Below, piece by piece: positions 1-9,274 of a stretch of DNA of 42,034 nt. The stretch spans positions 90,042 through 132,075 of the forward strand of contig JARLGO010000222.1 in the NCBI GenBank assembly GCA_031292655.1. Direction: 5' to 3'. Source of the DNA: Geothrix sp. GTDB lineage: Bacteria > Acidobacteriota > Holophagae > Holophagales > Holophagaceae. The notes beneath the pieces are model-generated. The model made no database searches. It had not been told where the DNA came from and was given only the letters and a program-made list of their open reading frames with translations. The position numbers were made by a program, and so were the translations under genes. Position 1 is the first letter of the stretch, and every line of letters starts with the position of its first letter.

Positions 1-370
1 TGTATCTGTCCAGCACGCCCAGCAGCGCGTCCTGCGCCTCGTTGACGATGGATTGCAGCCGGCACATCCCGCCGATGGCGCAATATTCCCCGGCCTGACA
101 CTCGACCAAGGCCAGCTCCGGCTCCAGCGCGCGCACCACGTCGCCCAGCCCGATCTCCGATGCCGGACGGGCGAGACGCATGCCGCCATTGCGGCCGCGA
201 ATCGTCTCGATCAACCCCGCCTGGCCGAGCTTGTGCACGACCTTGGTCATGTGGCTCTCGGAAATCTGGTAGGCCTGGGCGATCTCGGCGATCATCCCCA
301 GCTTCTCGGGCCGCAGGGCCAGATAGATGAGGGTTCTGAGGCCGTAATCAGTAAAGCGCGTGAGATGCAT
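1..370 (-). CDS. nsrR: Rrf2-family transcriptional regulator, NsrR-like (partial, runs off left edge)
   Basis: Reverse-strand translation from ATG at 370: MHLTRFTDYGLRTLIYLALRPEKLGMIAEIAQAYQISESHMTKVVHKLGQAGLIETIRGRNGGMRLARP...VECQAGEYCAIGGMCRLQ. Rrf2 winged helix with C-x5-C-x5-C Fe-S ligands; adjacent to hcp. Confidence 0.85.
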   Translation of the reverse strand, partial: MHLTRFTDYGLRTLIYLALRPEKLGMIAEIAQAYQISESHMTKVVHKLGQAGLIETIRGRNGGMRLARPASEIGLGDVVRALEPELALVECQAGEYCAIGGMCRLQSIVNEAQDALLGVLDRY

Positions 371-400
371 GGCGCACCCTAGCGCCGCCCGGCATATGCC

Positions 401-1411
401 TCAACTCTGCACCCGCTCGGCGAAGATATGCGCCTCCGGCACAGCACGCTCCCGCGCCACGGCGATGACGGCATCCAGCATCTTCGGCGGGCCGCAGACA
501 TAGATGTCGGGACTGTCGGCGGCATCGGCCAGATACGCCTCCAGCGCCTGCGCCGCCGTGCCGGTAAAGCCGCCCCAGCCCGGGCCGGGGTGCCAGACGC
601 TCAGCGTCACGCCCAGCTGCGGCAGGGTGGCGCGCAACTCGTCGAGTTCCACCGTCAGCAGCTCATCCTCGCGGTTGGCGCCGTAGATGAGATGCACAGG
701 CTGCGGGTCCTGGAAATCCGCCATGTGGCGCAGCATGGAGAGAATCGGCGCCATGCCGCAACCGCCGCCCACCAGGCAGCGCGGGCGGGGGCTTGCCTCG
801 TCCAGCACGAAATGCCCAAGCGGGCCGCGCACGTTCAGCGTATCTCCCACCGCCGCGCGCTCGCTCAGCCAAGTGGAAAACGCCCCGCCCGGCAGCAGGC
901 GGATGATGAAGTCGAGCCGCCCATCCCAGTTCGGCAGATTGGCCAGGGAGTAGGCGCGGCGGATCTCCGTGCCGGGGATCGTCAGTTCCATGTACTGGCC
1001 GGGGGTGAAATCCGCCCCTGCGCCCAACGCCGCATCCGGTTGCAGCCGCAGCGTCAGCGCCACGGCACCGGCCCCGGCCGGGCCCATTGCCTCGATGACC
1101 GCCTCGCGCACCGGAATCTTGTGCCGCCCCACCTGGGCATCGGTGCAGGGGAGCTGCACGGTCACATCGCCATGGGGCTGGCAACGGCAGAGCAGCACCC
1201 CGCCCGGCCCGGCAGGCAAAGCCGAGGCGCTGTGCGGCCCCATCTCATATGCGCCCTCCAGCACATGGGCCTGGCACAGGCCGCAACTGCCCTCATGGCA
1301 CATCGCGGGCGGGTACAGCCCCGCCGCCTCGGCCGCCGCCAGCACATCCTGGCCCTCGGCGCAGGGAAACTCCAACCGCGCCGCGTCGCGCGTCACCAAT
1401 GTCACGGTCAT
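401..1411 (-). CDS. 2Fe-2S ferredoxin/FAD/NAD(P) oxidoreductase, putative Hcp reductase (Hcr-like)
   Basis: N-terminal C-x4-C-x2-C [2Fe-2S] motif (CHEGSCGLC), RAYSLAN FAD motif, GGGCGMAP and YVCGPPKML NAD-binding motifs; next to hcp. Confidence 0.85.
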   Translation of the reverse strand: MTVTLVTRDAARLEFPCAEGQDVLAAAEAAGLYPPAMCHEGSCGLCQAHVLEGAYEMGPHSASALPAGPGGVLLCRCQPHGDVTVQLPCTDAQVGRHKIPVREAVIEAMGPAGAGAVALTLRLQPDAALGAGADFTPGQYMELTIPGTEIRRAYSLANLPNWDGRLDFIIRLLPGGAFSTWLSERAAVGDTLNVRGPLGHFVLDEASPRPRCLVGGGCGMAPILSMLRHMADFQDPQPVHLIYGANREDELLTVELDELRATLPQLGVTLSVWHPGPGWGGFTGTAAQALEAYLADAADSPDIYVCGPPKMLDAVIAVARERAVPEAHIFAERVQS

Positions 1412-1467
1412 CGAACTTATCCTTGCAGAAGCAGGGCGGCCCGGAACCTCCGGGCCGCCCCTGGCCC

Positions 1468-3144
1468 TTACGCCGCTTGGCGGTTGAGGGAGGCCGCGAT
1501 ATCCGCGTCCGCCGTGGTGACCGGCAGCACGCCGAACTTCTCCACCAGCACGTTCAACAGCGCGGGGGTGAGGAAAGCGGGCAGGCTCGGCCCGAGGCGC
1601 ACATTGCGCACGCCAAGTGCGAGCAGGGTCAGCAGCACGGCGGCAGCCTTCTGCTCGAACCAGGAGATGACCAGCGAGAGCGGCAGGTCATTCACCCCGC
1701 ACTCGAAGGCGTTGGCCAAAGCCAGCGCGATCTGGATGGCGGAGTAGGTGTCGTTGCACTGGCCGATATCGAGCAGGCGCGGCAGGCCGCCGATGGTGCC
1801 GAAATCATGCTGGTTGAAGCGGTACTTGCCGCAGCCCAGGGTCAGCACCACCGCGTCCTTCGGGGCGTGGTCGGCGAAGTCGGTGTAGTAGTTGCGGCCC
1901 GGGGCCGCGCCGTCGCACCCGCCGATGAGGAAGAAGTGCTTGATCGCACCGCTCTTCACGGCATCGACCACGGTGCCCGCCACGCCCAGCACGGTATCCC
2001 GCGCAAAGCCGACGAGGATGGTCTTCTCCGGGGCGGTCTCGGCAAAGCCCGGCATCGCCAAAGCCGCCTGCACCACCTGGGCGTAGTCGTCGCCCTTGAT
2101 GTGGCGGATGCCCGGCCAGCCCACCGGCCCAGTGGTGAACAGGCGGTTGCGGTAGCCCGGCTGCGGCTCGATCAGGCAGTTCGAGGTCATCACGATCGGG
2201 CCCGGGAAGGCGGCGAATTCCGTCTGCTGGTTCTGCCACGCGCCGCCGTAATTACCCACGAGGTGCGGATAGGCGTGCAGCTTGGGGTAACCATGGGCGG
2301 GCAGTACCTCGCCATGGGTATAGACGTTGATGCCCTTGTCCTTGGTGGCTTCCAGGATGTTGTGCAGGTCGCGCAAATCATGCCCCGAGACCAGGATGGC
2401 CTTGCCCGCCACCGGGGTGGTGCGCACGGCGGTGGGGGCCGGGGCGCCGAAATTGCCGGTATTGGCGGCGTCCAGCACTTCCATCACGGTGAAGTTCAGG
2501 CGGCCGAGGGCCAGCGACTCTTCCAGCAGGGCGTTGATGTCCACCGGCTCGGTGGCCAGGAAATCCAGCGCATGGGCGATACCCGCGTAGATCTCCTCCT
2601 TCGCCTGGCCCAGAACCTCGGCGTGGTGGGCATAGGCGGCAACGCCCTTCAGCCCGTACAGCACCAGCGAGCGCAGGCCGACCACATCCTCGCCCACAAC
2701 CTCAACGCCAGCGCGCACCGAAGCAATTTGCGCCTGGGCCAGCAGACCCGGAAGCGAATCCGCCGGGGCGAACCGCGCCGGACCGGACAACTGCCCCGGC
2801 ACCTTGCCCGCCTTGGCGGCGTCGGCCTCGTAGGCATCGCGCAGACGGTCGCGGATCCGCGCCGCCTCGGCGATCAGCTCCTGGAACACCGCGCGGTTGA
2901 AGTTCACATTGGTCAGGGTGGTGAACAGGCCGTACATGATGAAGCTGTCCGCCGCCTGGTCCGGCTGGCCGAGCTTGTGCAGCCGCGTGCTGTACTGGCC
3001 CAGGCCCTTGAGCTGGTAGATCAGCACGTCCTGCAGATCGGCGGTGGTTTCGTCCTTGCCGCACACGCCCTTGGCGCTGTGGCACCCGGCAATGCCGTCG
3101 GTCCGCGCGGTCTGTTCACACTGGAAGCAAAACATTTGGTTCAT
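1468..3144 (-). CDS. hcp: hydroxylamine reductase / hybrid cluster protein
   Basis: [33 protein letters not shown]-terminal cluster motif, [30 protein letters not shown]. Start placed at the MNQMF methionine (3144). Confidence 0.95.
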   Translation of the reverse strand: MNQMFCFQCEQTARTDGIAGCHSAKGVCGKDETTADLQDVLIYQLKGLGQYSTRLHKLGQPDQAADSFIMYGLFTTLTNVNFNRAVFQELIAEAARIRDRLRDAYEADAAKAGKVPGQLSGPARFAPADSLPGLLAQAQIASVRAGVEVVGEDVVGLRSLVLYGLKGVAAYAHHAEVLGQAKEEIYAGIAHALDFLATEPVDINALLEESLALGRLNFTVMEVLDAANTGNFGAPAPTAVRTTPVAGKAILVSGHDLRDLHNILEATKDKGINVYTHGEVLPAHGYPKLHAYPHLVGNYGGAWQNQQTEFAAFPGPIVMTSNCLIEPQPGYRNRLFTTGPVGWPGIRHIKGDDYAQVVQAALAMPGFAETAPEKTILVGFARDTVLGVAGTVVDAVKSGAIKHFFLIGGCDGAAPGRNYYTDFADHAPKDAVVLTLGCGKYRFNQHDFGTIGGLPRLLDIGQCNDTYSAIQIALALANAFECGVNDLPLSLVISWFEQKAAAVLLTLLALGVRNVRLGPSLPAFLTPALLNVLVEKFGVLPVTTADADIAASLNRQAA

Positions 3145-3188
3145 TCCTGAAAATGGTGGCCCTGACGCGGCGAGGCCTCCGACCGCAT

Positions 3189-3211
3189 AAGGTGAATTGC
3201 ATCTGAACCTT
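3189..3211. promoter_or_regulatory. 23-bp imperfect dyad (AAGGTGAATTG C ATCTGAACCTT), candidate NsrR-type operator for hcp
   Basis: 11-1-11 arrangement with AAGGT/ACCTT termini; partial match to the E. coli NsrR consensus; lies between the FNR-like box and hcp, beside an nsrR-like gene. Confidence 0.4.
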
Positions 3212-3227
3212 TGTTTGCTGACCGTCC

Positions 3228-3241
3228 TTGACATGGATCAA
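3228..3241. promoter_or_regulatory. FNR/CRP-family box TTGAC-ATGG-ATCAA upstream of hcp
   Basis: 9 of 10 match to the FNR consensus TTGAT-N4-ATCAA, in the hcp/minC intergenic region. Confidence 0.65.
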
Positions 3242-3391
3242 AGGTTAGGAAAACCCTGGACATGAATCCTTGACCTGAATCGCCCCGCCTGCTTATCGGA
3301 CTCATAAAATGCCCCTTTATTTTCCAAAAACGCTTGCCAGCAGGCCGAAGTTTTTGAACCGCTCGCGGGCGCGGCGGCAGGGGCTGCCCCC

Positions 3392-4120
3392 TTGCCGGTG
3401 ACCGCCGCCACCCCGGCGCTGCCGCAGCTTCGCATTCGCGGGCGCAGTTTCATGTGCCTGATTCTAGCCCCCGAACCGCCACTGGACGCCTGGTTCGCGG
3501 CGCTCGACGACCAGCTCCGCCGCGCCGCCGGCTATTTCGTGAACAAGCCCATCGTGGTGAATCTGGCCGTGGCGCAGGAGGCCGGGGGCAAGCTGGACGA
3601 AATCGTCGCGGCACTTGAGGCGCGGGGGCTTTATATTATCGCCGTGGAAGGGCTGAGCCCCGACGAGCTGGCCGGCACGCGCTGGGCCGGGCTGCCGGAT
3701 TTGCGCCAGAAGCCGCAGGACCGCGAGGATGTGGGCGGCAAGCTCATCGAGATCCCCGACGACCCGCTTCCCGCCCCCTCAGTTCCCGCCGTCACCTCCC
3801 TGCTCATCGACCGCCCGGTCCGCTCCGGCCAGTCGATCATCTTCGAGGAAGGCGACGTCACCATCATCGGGCCGGTCTCCTCGGGGGCCGAGGTCATCGC
3901 GGGCGGGTCCATCCATATCTATGGCGCGCTGCGGGGGCGGGCCATCGCCGGGCTGCGGGCGGGGGCCAATGCGCGCATCTTCTGCCATAAATTCGGCGCG
4001 GAACTCGTGGCCATCGACGGTGTGTACGACACGCCCGAAAGCTGGAGTGCGGCCTTTAATAATCGCGCGGCGCAGGTCCGACTCGAGGACGGCGTGCTTA
4101 ACATTGCACCACTGGCATGA
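3392..4120 (+). CDS. minC: septum site-determining protein MinC
   Basis: C-terminal beta-helix motif VRSGQSIIFEEGDVTIIGPVSSGAEVIAGGSIHIYGALRGRAIAG; precedes minD and minE. Exact start uncertain (TTG 3392 or GTG 3398). Confidence 0.93.
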   Translation: MPVTAATPALPQLRIRGRSFMCLILAPEPPLDAWFAALDDQLRRAAGYFVNKPIVVNLAVAQEAGGKLDEIVAALEARGLYIIAVEGLSPDELAGTRWAGLPDLRQKPQDREDVGGKLIEIPDDPLPAPSVPAVTSLLIDRPVRSGQSIIFEEGDVTIIGPVSSGAEVIAGGSIHIYGALRGRAIAGLRAGANARIFCHKFGAELVAIDGVYDTPESWSAAFNNRAAQVRLEDGVLNIAPLA

Positions 4121-4155
4121 ACGCGCCGGACAATCAGGAAGGAGCTGTAAATCGC

Positions 4156-4977
4156 ATGTCGAAAGTTGTTGTGGTCACCTCGGGCAAGGGCGGTGTCGGC
4201 AAGACCACGACCAGCGCCTCTCTCGGCGCGGCTCTGGCCCAGGCCGGCCAGAATGTCGTGGTCGTGGATTTCGACGTCGGCCTGCGTAACCTCGACCTCG
4301 TGCTCGGCGCCGAGCGCCGCGTGGTGTTCGACCTTGTGAACGTCGTGCAGGGCGATGCCAAGCTGGCCCAGGCGCTTATCAAGGACAAGCGGGTGGATAC
4401 GCTCTCCCTCCTCGCCGCCTCGCAGACCCGCGACAAGGACGCGCTGACCGAGGAAGGCGTGAAATCCGTCATCGACGAGCTGCGCACGAAGTTCGACTGG
4501 ATCATCTGCGACAGCCCGGCGGGCATCGAGAAGGGCGCGATGCTGGCCATGCGCTTCGCCGATGTCGCCGTGGTGGTGACCAACCCTGAAGTCTCCTCGG
4601 TGCGCGATTCCGACCCTATCATCGGCATGCTGGACTCCAAGACCTTGCGCGCGGAAAACGGCGAGACCTTCGAGAAGCACCTGATGCTGACGCGCTACAA
4701 CCCGGCCCGCGCCGCCAAGGGCGAGATGCTGGGCGTGGACGACGTGCTGGAAATCCTGGCCATTCCGCTGCTCGGCATCGTGCCGGAAAGCCCGGACGTG
4801 CTGAACGCCTCCAATCTCGGCTGCCCGGTCACGCTGCACAACCCCGCCTCCACCGCCGCCAAGGCCTATGCCGACGCCGCCAAGCGCCTGCTCGGCGAGA
4901 CGGTGGAGATCACCACCCCCGCGCTGGAGAAGCAGGGCCTGCTCGGCCGGTTGTTCGGCCGGAAGGCGGTGGCATGA
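4156..4977 (+). CDS. minD: septum site-determining protein MinD
   Basis: [28 protein letters not shown] deviant Walker A; C-terminal amphipathic helix [11 protein letters not shown]. Confidence 0.97.
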   Translation: MSKVVVVTSGKGGVGKTTTSASLGAALAQAGQNVVVVDFDVGLRNLDLVLGAERRVVFDLVNVVQGDAKLAQALIKDKRVDTLSLLAASQTRDKDALTEEGVKSVIDELRTKFDWIICDSPAGIEKGAMLAMRFADVAVVVTNPEVSSVRDSDPIIGMLDSKTLRAENGETFEKHLMLTRYNPARAAKGEMLGVDDVLEILAIPLLGIVPESPDVLNASNLGCPVTLHNPASTAAKAYADAAKRLLGETVEITTPALEKQGLLGRLFGRKAVA

Positions 4978-5240
4978 GCATCTTCGACATCTTCACCCGC
5001 AAGCGTTCCGCCCCGGTGGCGCGCGAGCGCCTGCAACTGCTGCTGGCACATGAGCGCGCCCTCACCGGGCGGGCCGACCTCGCGGCCATCCTCCAGGAGG
5101 AGATCCTGGCGGTCATCGCCAAGCATATCGCCATCGACCGCGAGAAGGTGAATGTGAAGCTCGACCGCAGCGATCAGGTCTCCACCCTCGAGATCGACAT
5201 CGAGATGCCGCAGAACGTGGTAAAGGCGAAAGCGAGCTAA
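4974..5240 (+). CDS. minE: cell division topological specificity factor MinE
   Basis: Overlaps the minD stop by 4 bp; [16 protein letters not shown]...[22 protein letters not shown]. Confidence 0.95.
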   Translation: MSIFDIFTRKRSAPVARERLQLLLAHERALTGRADLAAILQEEILAVIAKHIAIDREKVNVKLDRSDQVSTLEIDIEMPQNVVKAKAS

Positions 5241-5253
5241 CAGCCTGTATGGC

Positions 5254-5389
5254 AGGCTGCAGAAGTTCGCTCTGGTGAGTTGGATAGCCGTGTTTCACGA
5301 GCACCGGAGCGGAGCGTACATCAGGTACGTGAGCACCGGAGCACAGCGAAACGCGGCTAGGCAACCGCCAGAGCGGACTTCTGCAGCCT
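5254..5389. repeat. Nested palindromic repeat, copy A (related to 16780-16888)
   Basis: Outer arms aggctgcagaagttcgctctgg / ccagagcggacttctgcagcct; inner arms tagccgtgtttc / gaaacgcggcta; innermost cgtac/gtacg; two copies of GAGCACCGGAGC. Confidence 0.9.
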
Positions 5390-5459
5390 GTCACGGCATA
5401 GGGGGGCTGCGTTGGCTCCCCTTCCCCGCCCGCCCAAAATTTGCCACATTCGGCGCATC

Positions 5460-5894
5460 ATGCGCCTGCACGCCTCCTGTGCCGCCCGACAAATGCCGGA
5501 TGGTGACGACGCCTTATTGCTGCTCGGCCCTGCCGGGGCCGGCAAGTCGGACCTGTTGCTGCGCCTGATCGACCGCGGCTTTGCCCTGGTGGCCGACGAC
5601 CAGGTGCTGGTGGAAAACGGCCTCGCCCGCGCGCCCGAGGCCCTGGCCGGACTGCTGGAAGTGCGCGGACTCGGCATTTTCCGCCTGCCTTATTTGCCCC
5701 AGGCCCGGCTGCGCCTTGTCATCCAGCTTGGCGTGCAGCCCGAACGCCTACCCCTCCCCCGCCGCCATGCGGCTCTGGACCTGCCCGAGATTACCCTCGA
5801 CCCGGCCCTGGCCTCCGCGCCCGAGCGCGCCGCCCTGGCGCTCGAAGTCGCCTGCGGGCGCATTACCCAGCTTGTTGGCGCCTTCAGCGCATGA
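5460..5894 (+). CDS. hprK: Short alphaproteobacterial HPr kinase/phosphorylase domain protein (HprK)
   Basis: LLLLGPAGAGKSDLLLRLIDRGFALVADDQV Walker A plus GLLEVRGLGIFRLPY; C-terminal kinase domain only. Confidence 0.88.
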   Translation: MRLHASCAARQMPDGDDALLLLGPAGAGKSDLLLRLIDRGFALVADDQVLVENGLARAPEALAGLLEVRGLGIFRLPYLPQARLRLVIQLGVQPERLPLPRRHAALDLPEITLDPALASAPERAALALEVACGRITQLVGAFSA

Positions 5895-6790
5895 ATTCTC
5901 CGCTGCCCAAGCTGCAGATCGTGCTGGTCACCGGGCTATCCGGCGCGGGCAAGCAATCAATTTTACGTGTTCTGGAGGATCTCGGCTTCGAGACCGTGGA
6001 CAATCCGCCGCTCGACACCCTGGTCACGCTGGCCACGCGTGCGGAGAAGAACCTCGCCATCGGCGTCGATGCCCGCTCGCGCGGTTTCGCGGCGGAAGCG
6101 GTGCTGGATGCGCTGTATCAGCTTCGCCAGCACGCCAATCTCAGCCCGTCTCTCATCTTCGCCACCGCCAACGAGGACTCGCTGCTGCGCCGCTACTCGG
6201 AGACGCGCCGCCGCCACCCGCTGGCGCAGTCGGGCGCCATTGCCGAGGGCATCGCGCTGGAGCGCCAGCTCACCGCCCCGCTGGCCCGCGCCGCCGACTG
6301 GCTGGTGGATACCTCGCGCCTCCCCTTGCCCCGGCTGCGCGCGCTCATCGAGCAGCATTTCGGCGAAACCTCGCCGGGGATGGTCATCTCGCTGGTGTCC
6401 TTCGCCTATCCGGGCGGGCTGCCGCCGGAAGCAGATCTGGTGTTCGACGCCCGATTCCTGCGCAATCCGCATTACGATCCCGCCCTGCGCCCCCTCTGTG
6501 GCCGCGACCCCGAGGTGGGGAATTTCATCGAGCAAGACCCTGATTTTTCGATATACTTCCAAAAAGTCGCGGATATCGTTGAATTTTTGCTTCCACGCTT
6601 CGTGCAAGAAGGAAAAAAATATGCAACAATCTGTATCGGATGTACCGGCGGACAACATAGATCTGTTTACATGATCGAAAAACTTAGCACCCATCTGGCC
6701 AATCTCGGCTGGCGCGTCGGCGTAACGCATCGCGAGGCCGCCCGCTTCGCGACCGCCAGCGCGACGCCGGAAATATCGGCGAAGGAATGA
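5891..6790 (+). CDS. rapZ: RNase adapter protein RapZ (YvcJ family)
   Basis: LVTGLSGAGKQSILRVLEDLGFETVDNPP; CIGCTGGQHRSVYMIEKL. Confidence 0.95.
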   Translation: MNSPLPKLQIVLVTGLSGAGKQSILRVLEDLGFETVDNPPLDTLVTLATRAEKNLAIGVDARSRGFAAEAVLDALYQLRQHANLSPSLIFATANEDSLLRRYSETRRRHPLAQSGAIAEGIALERQLTAPLARAADWLVDTSRLPLPRLRALIEQHFGETSPGMVISLVSFAYPGGLPPEADLVFDARFLRNPHYDPALRPLCGRDPEVGNFIEQDPDFSIYFQKVADIVEFLLPRFVQEGKKYATICIGCTGGQHRSVYMIEKLSTHLANLGWRVGVTHREAARFATASATPEISAKE

Positions 6791-6800
6791 GCCTCTCCAC

Positions 6801-7217
6801 ATGATCGGTATGGTCCTTGTTACCCATGGAACGCTTGCCACCGCGCTGCGCGAAGCCATGGAGCATGTTGTCGGCAAGCAGAAGAATCTTGCCACCGTCT
6901 GTATCGAGTCAGACGCGGAATTCGAGGGCCAGCGGGCGGAAATCGCCCGGCGCATGGCGGAGGTGAACACCGGAGACGGCGTGATCCTGCTCACCGACAT
7001 GTTCGGCGGCACGCCCAGCAACCTCGCCATGTCGATGGCCGCGCAGCCAGGGGTGGAAATCATCGGCGGCGTGAACCTGCCGATGCTAGTGAAACTGGCC
7101 AAGATCCGCGGCCAGGAAACCCTGCCCGAGGCCGTGGCCCATGCCGAGGCCGCCGGGAAGAAGTACATCTGCAACGGACACGAGCTGCAGGCCCCCGCCT
7201 GCCGCGCCGCGGAGTAA
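6801..7217 (+). CDS. PTS EIIA component, mannose family
   Basis: MIGMVLVTHGTLATALREAMEHVVG (active-site His); ILLTDMFGGTPSNLAM; followed by HPr and EI. Confidence 0.92.
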   Translation: MIGMVLVTHGTLATALREAMEHVVGKQKNLATVCIESDAEFEGQRAEIARRMAEVNTGDGVILLTDMFGGTPSNLAMSMAAQPGVEIIGGVNLPMLVKLAKIRGQETLPEAVAHAEAAGKKYICNGHELQAPACRAAE

Positions 7218-7221
7218 GCCC

Positions 7222-7503
7222 ATGAGCGGCGCGATGATTTCCGTTGACGTCGGCATCGTCAACAAGCGCGGCCTGCACGCGCGTGCGGCTGCCAAGCTCG
7301 TGAACCTTGCCGAGCAGTTTTCCGCCAGCGTGGAGGTTGCCAAGGACGGGCAATCCGTCTCCGCGCGGTCGATCATGGGTTTGATGATGCTGGGGGCTGG
7401 AATCGGCAGCACGGTGCGCCTCTCCGCCGAGGGGTTCGACGCGAAGGAAGCGCTTGATGCCATCGCCGCGCTGATCGAGGCCGGCTTCCATGAAACAGAC
7501 TAG
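7222..7503 (+). CDS. ptsH: Phosphocarrier protein HPr
   Basis: VNKRGLHARAAAKLV active-site His and VSARSIMGLMMLGA regulatory-Ser region. Start placed at MSGAMIS. Confidence 0.93.
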   Translation: MSGAMISVDVGIVNKRGLHARAAAKLVNLAEQFSASVEVAKDGQSVSARSIMGLMMLGAGIGSTVRLSAEGFDAKEALDAIAALIEAGFHETD

Positions 7504-9268
7504 GCGCGGCAAGGAACAAATCTTCACCGGCCATCCGGTCTCGCCTGGCATCGGCATCGGCCCGGTGCATGAGGCACTGGAGCCGGACCTCGTCGTTTCC
7601 ACCAAGAAACTCACCGCCGCCGAGGTCGCGCCCGAACTGACGCGGCTGGACGAAGCCGTCGCCCGCTCGCGCCACCAGCTACAGAAGCTGAAGAACCGGC
7701 TGGCGGCACTGCCTGAGGATTCGCAGGCCGAAATCTCGCCGCTGATGGATGTGTACCTGCACATGCTCGGCCCCTCGCGGCTGATGCGCGGGATCAAGTC
7801 GCGCGTGCAGGACGACCTGCTTTGCCCGGAGGCGGCGGTGCATGCCGAGGCCGAGGCACAGGCCGAAGCGATTCTGGCCCAGCCGGGAGCGGACAAGGCC
7901 GGGCGCAACCGCCGGGCCGATGAAGTGCGCGAGTTGGGCCGCCGAATCTTACGCAACCTCACGCGCCAGCCTTTCCGCAGCTTCGCGGCCCTGCCCCAGG
8001 GCAGCGTACTGGCCGCGCAGGACCTGCGCCCGGCCGATGCCGCGCTGATTCAGCCCAGCCGCTTCGCAGGCATCGTCACCACCGAAGGCGGGGTGGAGGG
8101 CCATACGGCGGTGATGCTCCGCGCCCTTGGCCTGCCCGCCGTGCTGGGCGCCGAAGGCGTGCTGGACGCCGCCGAACCCGGCAGCCTCGTCATCGTCGAT
8201 GGCGACACGGGCGAGATCACCCTTAACCCGACCAAATCCAGCCTGGAGGCGGCGCGCAAGAAGCTCTCCGCCCAGGCCCGCGCCCGCCGCGCGCTGGCCC
8301 GGCTGCAACGCCTGCCCGCCACCACCAAGGACGGCACGCCGGTGGAGCTGCAAGCCAATCTGGAACTGCCATTCGAACTGGCGATGATCGCCGAGTCGGG
8401 CGCGCATGGCATCGGGCTGCTGCGCTCGGAGTTCATGTTCATGAACCGTGAGGTCGCGCCCGACGAGGACACCCAGGCGCGCATCTATCAGGACATCGTG
8501 GAAGCCATGGATGGCGACCCAGTGACCATCCGCGTACTGGATTGGGGCTCGGACAAGGAGGTGGAAGCCCTCTCGCGCTACCTGCCGGAAACACCCGAGG
8601 CGAATCCGGCGCTCGGCCTGCGCGGCATCCGCCTGCTGCTGCGTTACCCCACGCTGCTGGAAACCCAGCTCGCCGCGATTCTGCGCGCCGCCGCCCACGG
8701 CCCGGTGCGGATCATGCTGCCCATGGTCAGCGTGGCGGCCGAGGTTCAGGCTACGCGGGAGGTGCTCATCCGCGTCTGGCGCCGGCTGAAGCGCCGCAAG
8801 AACATCTCGCTGCCCGACACCTTGCCGCCGCTTGGCATCATGGTGGAAACCCCGGCGGCCGCGCTGGCCTCCCCGGTGCTGGCCCAGCATGCGGATTTCT
8901 TCTCCATCGGCACCAACGACCTTACCATGTACACGCTGGCGGCGGATCGCAGCCTGCCCGCCGGGATGAAGCTCTACGACCCGCTGGAACCGGCGGTGCT
9001 GCGGCTCATCCACCTCACCTCCAACTTCGCGGCTCAGGTGGGCATTCCCGTTTCCATCTGCGGTGAGCTGGCCGGACGGCCCTATGCCGCGCCGCTGCTG
9101 CTGGGGCTGGGCATCCGCCAGCTTTCCATGCACGGCAACACCGTGCCACTGGTGAAAAAGGCGATCCGCGCCAGCAACCTCGCCGCCTGTCAGCGCTTGG
9201 CGGAGGATGCCCTCGCCTCGCCCTCGGCCGATGCGGTGCGCGCCCTGCTGGCCGACGCCGAAGCATAA
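7490..9268 (+). CDS. ptsI: Phosphoenolpyruvate-protein phosphotransferase (EI)
   Basis: GIVTTEGGVEGHTAVMLRALGLPAVLG (His domain), GIGLLRSEFMFMNR, IRVLDWGSDKE, FFSIGTNDLTMYTLAADR. Confidence 0.95.
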   Translation: MKQTRRGKEQIFTGHPVSPGIGIGPVHEALEPDLVVSTKKLTAAEVAPELTRLDEAVARSRHQLQKLKNRLAALPEDSQAEISPLMDVYLHMLGPSRLMRGIKSRVQDDLLCPEAAVHAEAEAQAEAILAQPGADKAGRNRRADEVRELGRRILRNLTRQPFRSFAALPQGSVLAAQDLRPADAALIQPSRFAGIVTTEGGVEGHTAVMLRALGLPAVLGAEGVLDAAEPGSLVIVDGDTGEITLNPTKSSLEAARKKLSAQARARRALARLQRLPATTKDGTPVELQANLELPFELAMIAESGAHGIGLLRSEFMFMNREVAPDEDTQARIYQDIVEAMDGDPVTIRVLDWGSDKEVEALSRYLPETPEANPALGLRGIRLLLRYPTLLETQLAAILRAAAHGPVRIMLPMVSVAAEVQATREVLIRVWRRLKRRKNISLPDTLPPLGIMVETPAAALASPVLAQHADFFSIGTNDLTMYTLAADRSLPAGMKLYDPLEPAVLRLIHLTSNFAAQVGIPVSICGELAGRPYAAPLLLGLGIRQLSMHGNTVPLVKKAIRASNLAACQRLAEDALASPSADAVRALLADAEA

Positions 9269-9274
9269 AGCCCC

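Noticed and set aside
53-382. 109-aa plus-strand ORF at the left edge
   Set aside because: Antisense to the NsrR-like reading frame, which has clear Rrf2 sequence and Fe-S cysteines.
1249-3150. 633-aa plus-strand ORF
   Set aside because: Antisense to the clearly recognisable hcp. Low-complexity His/Arg/Gln-rich translation typical of GC-rich shadow frames.
3238-3453. 71-aa minus-strand ORF upstream of hcp
   Set aside because: Overlaps the minC 5' end and the FNR box; no recognisable domain.
5241-5259. cagcctg-tatgg-caggctg hairpin as a stand-alone minE terminator
   Set aside because: No T-run, and its 3' arm overlaps the left arm of repeat copy A, so it is better treated as an alternative pairing of that element.
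7949-9133. 394-aa minus-strand ORF
   Set aside because: Antisense to EI, whose catalytic motifs are intact.
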